This document shows, in pieces, positions 8,328-13,576 of a stretch of 13,576 nt of DNA (position 1 is the first letter of the stretch; each line of letters starts with the position of its first letter). Origin of the DNA: Leptolinea sp. (GTDB lineage Bacteria; Chloroflexota; Anaerolineae; Anaerolineales; Anaerolineaceae). The stretch is from the NCBI GenBank assembly GCA_022837205.1, contig JALHEL010000032.1, forward strand, positions 1 through 13,576, read 5' to 3'. Both the position numbers and the translations under genes were made by a program. The notes beneath the pieces were generated by a model, which ran no database searches, was not told the DNA's origin, and saw only the letters and a program-made list of their open reading frames with translations.

Positions 8328-8509
8328 GCGATGAAATAAACGGTTCTTTGTCTTTATCAATATTTGAGAAAAAGATAACCCGAGAATGTGCGGATTTCTC
8401 GGGAAATATCATAATCGGTCAGACTTATAAGATACAATTAGCAGGAAGTTGCAGAATTTTTGATCTTGCACAAACAGAACGAAAGCGGATTGAAAGGAAA
8501 CAATATTAT
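8328..8509 (+). promoter_or_regulatory. 182-nt leader between pgk and the transketolase genes, with hairpin
   Basis: This is the only sizeable gap inside the main gene cluster. It contains the perfect inverted repeat CCCGAGAA (8379-8386) / TTCTCGGG (8396-8403) with a 9-nt loop. No T-run follows on the plus strand, so it is not a normal terminator for pgk; the opposite strand has a run of T after it. AT-rich -10-like words (TATAAG 8426-8431, TACAAT 8433-8438) follow, without a convincing -35. The hairpin could be an RNA processing or stabilising element, or part of a separate control point for the transketolase pair. The frame open from 8348 shows no transketolase similarity before 8510. Confidence 0.45.
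8493..8498 (+). promoter_or_regulatory. Ribosome binding site of the transketolase N-terminal subunit gene
   Basis: AAAGGA, 11 nt before ATG 8510, is the only plausible Shine-Dalgarno here. It supports a start at 8510 rather than at the upstream in-frame codon near 8348. Confidence 0.5.
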
Positions 8510-9337
8510 ATGATTACTCCCTTAAAAGAATTTGCAACAGACATCAGAATACAGGAAATGATTGAATTCAAAGCCCGCGGTTTCGGCCATACGGGTGGTT
8601 CACTTTCCGTTGCCGATTGTCTCGCTGCTCTCTACGGTGGGATTATGCGAATTGATCCGAAGAACCCACAATGGGAAGACCGTGATCGATTGGTCCTGTC
8701 CAAAGGTCATGCAGGACCGGCTCTTTATGCGACATTGGCACTAAAAGGCTATTTCCCGTTGGAAGAATTAAAGACTCTTAACCAAAACGGGACAAAACTT
8801 CCGAGCCACTGTGATCGTAATTTAACGGTCGGTGTCGATATGACCACCGGTTCTTTGGGGCAAGGTGCTTCGACAGCATGCGGAATGGCACTCGGCTTAA
8901 AACACTCGGGAAAAGATGCTCGTGTATATTTAATCCTCGGCGACGGTGAGTGTCAAGAGGGGCAGGTGTGGGAAATGGCTCTTTTTGCGGCCCACCATAA
9001 ACTCAATAACCTGATCGCTTTCATCGATTATAACAAGCGCCAATTGGACGGTTATGTAAAGGATATCTGCGATTTGGGCGATCTTGTGGCAAAATTCAAG
9101 AGTTTTAATTGGTATACAACAATGATCAAAGGAGATGACCCTGATTTGATCCGGCAGACTGTTCTTGATGTTCAAAAGAATCAGGGAGATCGCCCGGGAA
9201 TGATTGTTCTCGATACGATTAAAGGAGCAGGTGTCCCTCAAATCGAAAATATCCCATTAAATCATCATACGAATGTCACTCCCGAAGAAGCGGATGAAAT
9301 AATTGCCCAGCTTGAAGAATTCAAGAGGAAAGGATAA
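8510..9337 (+). CDS. Transketolase, N-terminal (ThDP-binding PP) subunit of a split enzyme
   Basis: With the next gene this forms a two-subunit ThDP-dependent transketolase that moves two-carbon ketol units between sugars. From ATG 8510 it has 275 residues, the standard size of a split N subunit. Key residues are present: His27 in GHTGGSLS, His67 in LSKGHAGPALYA, LPSHCD (97-102), DMTTGSLGQG (110-119), the ThDP/Mg motif GDGECQEG (144-151) with Asn175 in IDYN, and TIKGAGVP near the end. The 54-codon open extension upstream has no family similarity and is excluded. It is 6 nt from its partner gene. The substrate may be a pathway-specific ketose rather than the pentose-phosphate set, as argued in the findings. 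Confidence 0.88.
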   Translation: MITPLKEFATDIRIQEMIEFKARGFGHTGGSLSVADCLAALYGGIMRIDPKNPQWEDRDRLVLSKGHAGPALYATLALKGYFPLEELKTLNQNGTKLPSHCDRNLTVGVDMTTGSLGQGASTACGMALGLKHSGKDARVYLILGDGECQEGQVWEMALFAAHHKLNNLIAFIDYNKRQLDGYVKDICDLGDLVAKFKSFNWYTTMIKGDDPDLIRQTVLDVQKNQGDRPGMIVLDTIKGAGVPQIENIPLNHHTNVTPEEADEIIAQLEEFKRKG

Positions 9338-9343
9338 GCTGTC

Positions 9344-10306
9344 ATGTTTAAACTAATTTACAATGGTGAAAAAGAGAAAAAAGCCGGGAAAAAAGTTTTC
9401 GGCGAAACGATGCAGAAAATCGTGGAACAGGATCCGTTGGCGGTTTATCTTGATGGCGATATCATGAATTCAATCGGGACTTTAGGTCTGGAAAAGAAAT
9501 TCCCGGATCAAGTTTTCGAATGCGGAATTCAAGAAGCCGATATGATGGGGATTGCGGGTGGGCTTTCCGCTGTAGGAAAGAAACCTTATGTGCATACCTT
9601 TGCTGCTTTTGCCGCACGTCGAGCATTCGATCAAGTCTTCATTTCAATCGCATACGCAAAAAATAATGTTAGAATAATCGGTTCGGATCCCGGCGTTACC
9701 TCAGCTTATAACGGGGGAACCCATATGCCTTTTGAGGATATTTGCCTTTATCGCGCGATTCCGCATTCAACGGTTCTTGAATTCACCGACAGCGCTATGC
9801 TTGCATCTCTTCTTCCGACATTAAAAGACAGACCCGGTTTAACTTACTGCCGCTTAAACCGGAAAGAAGGAACCGCTATTTATTCCGAAGATTCCACTTT
9901 TGAGCCCGGAAAAGCAAATTTGTTACGGGACGGAAAAGATGTGACGATCGTGGCTTGCGGTATGATGGTTGGTGAATCGTTGAAAGCAGCCGAAATACTG
10001 GAAAAAGAAGGGATTTCAGCCGCTGTAATTGATATGTTTACCATCAAACCGCTGGATGAAGAGATTATCAAAGAATTTGCCGGTAAGACTCATGCCTTCG
10101 TTACCGCTGAAAATGCAAATATCGTCGGTGGTTTAGGAGCTGCGGTTGCTGCCTTCCTCGCTGAAACCACTCCTTGCCCCGTTATCCGGGTCGGAGTAAA
10201 AGATGAGTTCGGGCAGGTCGGAACGCCGGAATATCTGGCTGAAGTCTATGGTTTAACTTCAAAAGAAATTATCGAAGCAGTGAAAAAAGCTGTTTCCATG
10301 AAATAA
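9344..10306 (+). CDS. Transketolase, C-terminal (Pyr and C domain) subunit of a split enzyme
   Basis: This partner subunit of 320 residues contains the pyrimidine-binding domain and the C-terminal domain (from about 185: GKDVTIVACGMMV). Glu64 in CGIQEADMMG is the residue expected to activate ThDP. Ser43 in GDIMNSIGT and Arg170/Arg173 in YCRLNR match substrate-site positions. The loop GSDPGVTSAYNGGTHMPFED (113-132) aligns without gaps to the canonical transketolase loop with the core VGEDGxTHQ. The first conserved His is here Asp115 and the Glu-Asp pair is Tyr122-Asn123, while the later His127 is kept. These substitutions fall at phosphate- and hydroxyl-contacting positions, so specificity may be altered. 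The start is ATG 9344 with AGGA at 9331-9334. It ends 12 nt before the terminator stem. Confidence 0.88.
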   Translation: MFKLIYNGEKEKKAGKKVFGETMQKIVEQDPLAVYLDGDIMNSIGTLGLEKKFPDQVFECGIQEADMMGIAGGLSAVGKKPYVHTFAAFAARRAFDQVFISIAYAKNNVRIIGSDPGVTSAYNGGTHMPFEDICLYRAIPHSTVLEFTDSAMLASLLPTLKDRPGLTYCRLNRKEGTAIYSEDSTFEPGKANLLRDGKDVTIVACGMMVGESLKAAEILEKEGISAAVIDMFTIKPLDEEIIKEFAGKTHAFVTAENANIVGGLGAAVAAFLAETTPCPVIRVGVKDEFGQVGTPEYLAEVYGLTSKEIIEAVKKAVSMK

Positions 10307-10318
10307 AAGGAAGAAAGA

Positions 10319-10357
10319 GGGTCACCGTATTTGCATGGATTGCGGTGATCCTTTTTT
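10319..10357 (+). terminator. Rho-independent terminator after the transketolase genes
   Basis: GGGTCACCG (10319-10327) pairs with CGGTGATCC (10343-10351) over 9 bp, including one G-U pair, around a 15-nt loop. It is followed at once by six T residues (10352-10357). A-rich sequence before the stem extends pairing into the T tract. It closes the iol-gap-pgk-transketolase block. The ATG of the old lacI reading frame lies only 8 nt after the T tract. Confidence 0.85.
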
Positions 10358-10364
10358 AATATCT

Positions 10365-10406
10365 ATGGCTGATGTAACGATCAAAGATATAGGAAATGGG
10401 ATATAA
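10365..10406 (+). pseudogene. Remnant of the LacI-family N-terminus (helix-turn-helix deleted)
   Basis: ATG 10365 begins MADVTIKDI, the near-universal opening of LacI/GalR repressors, but then runs into four unrelated residues and a TAA at 10404-10406. The sequence that should follow (the rest of the HTH and on to the EMGYKPN boundary) is missing. EMGYKPN itself is found in a different phase from codon GAA 10393. The distance between the two landmarks is about 100 nt too short and not a multiple of three. This indicates an out-of-frame internal deletion, in the genome or in the assembly. No Shine-Dalgarno precedes this ATG. Confidence 0.75.
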
Positions 10407-11271
10407 ACCCAATATCCATGCGCGCAGTCTGAAAACAAATCAAACACTTACCATAGCATTAATTGTTCCGGATATATCGAATCCGTTTTTTGCGGATATC
10501 GCGCTTTCGGTAAATAAGACTGCTTTTGCTAAAGGGTACAACACAATTTTATGCAGCACAAATTGGGATCCGGAGGTCGAGAGGCTCCAATTAATGCATA
10601 TCCAAGAACAGCGTGTGGATGGCATTATTTTTAAACCGTGTGATCGTTGTACAGATCGATATATGGATATTCATATTCCGAAAGTAATGATCGCGAATTT
10701 GCTGAAAACGGAAGGATTGAGTTATATCGAAGTTGATAATATTTTAGGAGGGCAGAAAGCCGCATCGCATTTAATTGCCTGCGGTTATCGAAAACCCGCT
10801 TTCTTGGGTGGGGAAATCGTTTCGAATTCAAATGGCGATCGCTTATTCGGTTTCCAATCGACTTTTCAGACGTTTGGCATTGAAATTCCGGATGAACGGA
10901 TCCATTTCGGCCCTTTTACAATCGAAAACGGCTATCAATCCGCCAAACGACAGATAGAATTATCGTCGTCTCCCACTCCGGATTGTTTCTTCTGCGGGAA
11001 CGATCTGATCGCTCTCGGTGCCATGCAATATCTTGCCGAACAACGAATCAGAATCCCCGAAGATTTTGGTGTGGTCGGTTTTGATGACGTTTACTTTGCA
11101 TCATTACCCCAAATCCAAATGACCACCATTGCTCAACCGAGAAATCAAATGGGGGTTCTTGCCGCAGAAATATTAATTCGTCATATCGAATCTGGGGATA
11201 ACGAGGAAGAGCATATTTTACTTCAACCTGAACTTATCATTCGAAACAGCACCAGAAAACCGCTCCGATAG
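10396..11271 (+). CDS. LacI-family regulator lacking its HTH domain (sensor domain only)
   Basis: This frame of 291 residues starts at the end of the normal DNA-binding region: MGYKPNIHARSLKTNQT is the HTH tail and hinge helix. It continues through a complete type I periplasmic-binding-like sensor domain (LIVPDISNPFFADIA, QRVDGIIF, GYRKPAFLGG, PDCFFCGNDLIALGA, VVGFDDVYFASLPQIQMTTIAQP) to a normal C-terminus (LIIRNSTRKPL). Intact relatives have about 335-340 residues. Without the HTH it should not bind an operator alone. The AGGA at 10391-10394 is too close to ATG 10396 to act as an efficient RBS, so expression is doubtful. It is probably a decayed repressor of this locus, and inositol or a pathway intermediate is the likely ligand. 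An assembly error is the main alternative. Confidence 0.8.
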   Translation: MGYKPNIHARSLKTNQTLTIALIVPDISNPFFADIALSVNKTAFAKGYNTILCSTNWDPEVERLQLMHIQEQRVDGIIFKPCDRCTDRYMDIHIPKVMIANLLKTEGLSYIEVDNILGGQKAASHLIACGYRKPAFLGGEIVSNSNGDRLFGFQSTFQTFGIEIPDERIHFGPFTIENGYQSAKRQIELSSSPTPDCFFCGNDLIALGAMQYLAEQRIRIPEDFGVVGFDDVYFASLPQIQMTTIAQPRNQMGVLAAEILIRHIESGDNEEEHILLQPELIIRNSTRKPLR

Positions 11272-11295
11272 TAAAATCTATCACAAGAGGAACTT

Positions 11296-12549
11296 ATGAA
11301 TATTTCATTTGGCTTCGGACAGTCAACCGTTCAATTAAATATACCGGACAAGAATCTTCTTAAGGTTCTTGAGGCAAATCCCATTCAAATGATCGGAGAT
11401 GAATCGGAAATTGTGCAAAAGGCATTACAAAATCCGATTCAATCTCGACGTCTGAATGAAATTGTTCGGAAAGGTGAAAAAATAGCAATTATCACAAGCG
11501 ATATCACCCGCCCGATGCCGTCTGCTCGTGTACTGCCATTTGTATTAGACGAGTTGTCATCTGCAGGAATACCCCCGTCTGATATCGTCATTATTTTTGC
11601 GCTTGGGAATCATCGTTCTCATACGGAAGAAGAGAAAAAAATGCTCGTCGGAGAAGAGATATTCAAAAAATACGAATGTATCGATTCTGACGGACCGATG
11701 ATTCGTTTGGGAATCACCGCGAATGGTACCCCGGTAGATATTTTTGAACGCGTCGTCAAGGTCGACAAACGAATATGCCTCGGAAACATCGAATACCATT
11801 ATTTTGCGGGCTATAGCGGCGGAGCAAAAGCGATCATGCCCGGTGTATCGACCCGTGAAGCAATACAGGCAAATCACAGACATATGACAGATCCGAATGC
11901 CATTGCCGGAAAAATTGAAAATAATCCTGTTCGGACCGATATCGAATCGGTTTTAAATTTTATTTCCGTCGATTTTATTGTAAATGTAATACTGGATGAA
12001 CATAAGAAAATTGTCCGTTGTGTTGCCGGAGACGTTATTGCCGCTCATCGGCAGGGATGCCGATATTTGGATCAAATGTATAGCGTTGAAATCCCCGAGA
12101 AAGCGGATATCGTCCTCGTTTCTCCGGGCGGATATCCGAAAGATATCAACCTTTATCAAGCTCAAAAAGCGTTGGATAATGCAAAAAACGCTGTTCGAAA
12201 CGGCGGATCAATTTTGTGGATCGCTTCCGCTAAAGAAGGTTTGGGAGAAAAAACTTTTGAAGAATGGATGTTACACCATAATAATCCTTCTGAAATGATT
12301 GATCACATTCAAAAAGAATTTGTTTTGGGAGGTCACAAAGCCGCCGCAATTGCGATGGTTATGCAAAAGGCGACCGTCATTCTTTATTCCGAACTGAATC
12401 CCGATCTAGTGCGAAAAATAAAATTGGAATCTACTCAAAATCCACAGGAAACCCTCGAACGACTTATAAATCAATATGGACAAAATGCATCGATTATCGC
12501 GATGCCTTACGGCGGTGCAACACTTCCCATTTTAGCTGATAAAAGGTGA
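11296..12549 (+). CDS. LarA-family nickel-dependent 2-hydroxyacid racemase/epimerase homologue
   Basis: LarA proteins use a nickel-pincer nucleotide cofactor to racemise lactate or, in other subfamilies, other 2-hydroxyacids such as malate or sugar acids. The 417 residues are full length. Residues corresponding to the lactate racemase active site are all visible: His106 in ALGNHRSHT, His168 and Lys178 in NIEYHYFAGYSGGAKAIMPG, His194 in ANHRHM, and Gln288/Lys291 in LYQAQKALDNA. The 168-178-194 spacing equals that of lactate racemase (174-184-200). No cofactor-synthesis genes (larB, larC, larE) are in the window, so the cofactor must come from elsewhere. The RBS AGAGGA lies about 4 nt before ATG 11296. 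It is 24 nt after the regulator and 3 nt before the kinase. The substrate is unknown; a sugar acid or hydroxyacid from the inositol route is an inference. Confidence 0.85.
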   Translation: MNISFGFGQSTVQLNIPDKNLLKVLEANPIQMIGDESEIVQKALQNPIQSRRLNEIVRKGEKIAIITSDITRPMPSARVLPFVLDELSSAGIPPSDIVIIFALGNHRSHTEEEKKMLVGEEIFKKYECIDSDGPMIRLGITANGTPVDIFERVVKVDKRICLGNIEYHYFAGYSGGAKAIMPGVSTREAIQANHRHMTDPNAIAGKIENNPVRTDIESVLNFISVDFIVNVILDEHKKIVRCVAGDVIAAHRQGCRYLDQMYSVEIPEKADIVLVSPGGYPKDINLYQAQKALDNAKNAVRNGGSILWIASAKEGLGEKTFEEWMLHHNNPSEMIDHIQKEFVLGGHKAAAIAMVMQKATVILYSELNPDLVRKIKLESTQNPQETLERLINQYGQNASIIAMPYGGATLPILADKR

Positions 12550-12552
12550 ATT

Positions 12553-13446
12553 ATGAAATATTACGGAGCAATCGAAGCAGGCGGTACAAAATTTGTTTGT
12601 TCGATCTTGGCTGATCCCGATCATTATTTTGAAGAAGTTCGATTTCCTACGACGACACCCGAAGAGACGCTTGAGCGCACGGTTTCTTTTTTCAAGGAGC
12701 AACAAAATAAATATGAGCTCACCGCTATCGGAGTAAGCTGTTTCGGGCCTATTGATTTGAATCCCTCTTCGCCTACTTACGGCTATATCACAACCACGCC
12801 TAAGATAAAATGGAGATATACAAACATCGTCGGATTTCTCAAACAAGAATTGAATTTACCGGTCGGGTTTGATACCGATGTAAACGGCGCAGCACTCGCC
12901 GAATACAAATGGGGCAATCCGGAAAACATCCGCAACCTCGTTTATTACACAGTCGGAACCGGAGTGGGTGGAGGCGTTGTTATTGACGGAAAACCGGTTC
13001 ATGGTTTGGTCCACCCCGAAGCCGGACATATTCTGATCCGTCAAAATCTTGAAAAAGATCCTTTTAAGGGTGATTGCCCTTATCATGGAAATTGTTTGGA
13101 AGGTCTATGTGCGGGACCGACAATTCAAGCCCGCTTTGGGATTCCCCCACAAGACCTGCCCGAAGATCATCCTTTCTGGCCGATTTTGGCTAATTATCTG
13201 GCTCAAGCCTGTATCGCCCAAATTTATCAGATTTCCCCGCAAAAAATTGTCCTGGGCGGAGGTGTTATGGGGCAGAAACAACTTTACCCGATGATTCGTA
13301 AAGAGGTCATTCGTTTACTGAACGGTTATATACAACATCCGATGATTCTTGAACATATTGATCAATACATTACTCCGCCTATTTTAGGAAATCGTGCCGG
13401 TGCTTGCGGTGCGATGGCATTAGCACAAATGTTGGAAAAACAATAA
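12553..13446 (+). CDS. ROK-family sugar kinase, fructokinase type
   Basis: This is an ATP-dependent cytosolic hexose kinase of the ROK family, 297 residues and full length. It shows the phosphate-1 motif AIEAGGTKF (6-14), catalytic Asp109 in TDVNGAALAE, GTGVGGGV (135-142), and the HPEAGH box (154-159). The zinc ligands His159, Cys175, His178 and Cys181 (HILIR then CPYHGNC) have the His-Cys-His-Cys form of the Bacillus GmuE/YdhR fructokinase group, to which overall similarity points. Fructose is therefore the default substrate. It follows larA by 3 nt, suggesting translational coupling. Its TAA is 3 nt from the end of the convergent usp gene. It is not a PfkB-type IolC, so it is not an obvious replacement for the missing DKG kinase. 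Confidence 0.88.
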   Translation: MKYYGAIEAGGTKFVCSILADPDHYFEEVRFPTTTPEETLERTVSFFKEQQNKYELTAIGVSCFGPIDLNPSSPTYGYITTTPKIKWRYTNIVGFLKQELNLPVGFDTDVNGAALAEYKWGNPENIRNLVYYTVGTGVGGGVVIDGKPVHGLVHPEAGHILIRQNLEKDPFKGDCPYHGNCLEGLCAGPTIQARFGIPPQDLPEDHPFWPILANYLAQACIAQIYQISPQKIVLGGGVMGQKQLYPMIRKEVIRLLNGYIQHPMILEHIDQYITPPILGNRAGACGAMALAQMLEKQ

Positions 13447-13449
13447 TTT

Positions 13450-13576
13450 TTACTTACAAATAATAACCGGAATGGAAGTCACCGAAAGGACTTTTTCGAT
13501 GGTACTTCCCGTAAAAAGTCTTTTGATATACGATCGGGAATAACCGCCCATGATAATCAAATCGGATTTTTTTCGA
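13450..13576 (-). CDS. Universal stress protein (UspA family), 3' part only
   Basis: Read on the minus strand from the window edge, a 41-codon frame ends at TAA (13450-13452). It encodes SDLIIMGGYSRS followed by LFTGSTIEKVL and SIPVIIC. This is the C-terminal ATP-binding signature of Usp proteins, G-x2-G-x9-G-(S/T), seen here in a slightly varied GGYSRS...GST form. The 5' part lies beyond the window. The gene converges on the ROK kinase with a 3-nt gap, so it belongs to another transcription unit and marks the right border of the locus. It was found by translating the reverse strand directly; it is short but the family match is clear. Confidence 0.8.
   Translation of the reverse strand, partial: RKKSDLIIMGGYSRSYIKRLFTGSTIEKVLSVTSIPVIICK
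13485..13524. terminator. AT-rich inverted repeat inside usp, possible terminator for the kinase transcript
   Basis: AAAGGACTTTTT (13485-13496) pairs with AAAAAGTCTTTT (13513-13524) over 12 bp, with one G-U pair and a 16-nt loop. On the plus strand the stem ends in TTTT, as in a weak intrinsic terminator for the larA-kinase transcript. It lies about 40 nt past the kinase stop and within the usp coding sequence, so coding constraint may be the only reason for it. Confidence 0.3.

Noticed and set aside
8336..8349. Second LacI-type operator around ATAAACGGTT near the pgk end
   Set aside because: Only about 8 of 14 positions agree with the palindrome at 1341-1354 and symmetry is lost on the right half.
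8348..8509. 54-codon 5' extension of the transketolase N subunit
   Set aside because: The residues resemble nothing in the family, include the leader hairpin region, and a 275-residue protein from 8510 has the standard length.
1..13576. CRISPR arrays, tRNA/rRNA genes, insertion sequences or phage genes
   Set aside because: No regularly spaced repeats, tRNA-like cloverleaf, transposase motif or terminal inverted repeats were seen on either strand.

Overview
This window is about 13.6 kb of bacterial DNA with moderate GC content and purine-rich Shine-Dalgarno sites in front of most genes. It carries one self-contained sugar/polyol catabolic locus whose two flanks are both visible. On the left is the 3' part of ettA, an ABC-F translation factor (1-1163). 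On the right, on the minus strand, is the 3' end of a universal stress protein gene (13450-13576). Ten genes between them read on the plus strand (1421-13446). Several products have bacterial relatives, but GAPDH and PGK are of the archaeal type. The taxon cannot be fixed from sequence alone. An anaerobic bacterium that has acquired archaeal-type lower glycolysis (for example in Chloroflexota, Spirochaetota or Bacillota) would fit.

Layout. A promoter-like -10 and a perfect 14-bp LacI-type palindrome (1341-1354) lie before iolG-iolB-iolD-iolE, the upper myo-inositol pathway: inositol -> inosose -> diketo-inositol -> 5-deoxyglucuronate -> 2-deoxy-5-keto-gluconate (DKG). These are tightly coupled (4-nt gap, 4-nt overlap, 11-nt gap) and run on into a type II GAPDH and an archaeal-type phosphoglycerate kinase. 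A 182-nt gap with a perfect hairpin then precedes the two subunits of a split transketolase. A strong rho-independent terminator (10319-10357) closes this block. Downstream lie a LacI-family regulator that has lost most of its DNA-binding domain, a LarA-family nickel-dependent racemase/epimerase homologue, and a ROK-family (fructokinase-type) sugar kinase that converges on the usp gene with a 3-nt gap.

How it may work. The usual lower inositol genes (iolC kinase, iolJ aldolase, iolA malonate-semialdehyde dehydrogenase) and any transporter are absent from the locus, although both ends are seen. A two-subunit transketolase stands where they would be expected. Its C-terminal subunit departs from the transketolase consensus at positions that contact substrate. 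DKG read from its C6 end is a fructose-like 2-ketose, so a transketolase route out of DKG, with triose phosphate as ketol acceptor or energy substrate through the dedicated GAPDH/PGK pair, is a testable hypothesis. Scattered iolC/J/A genes elsewhere in the genome are the simpler alternative. The damaged regulator beside an intact operator suggests that control has been lost, or is exerted by another LacI-family protein.
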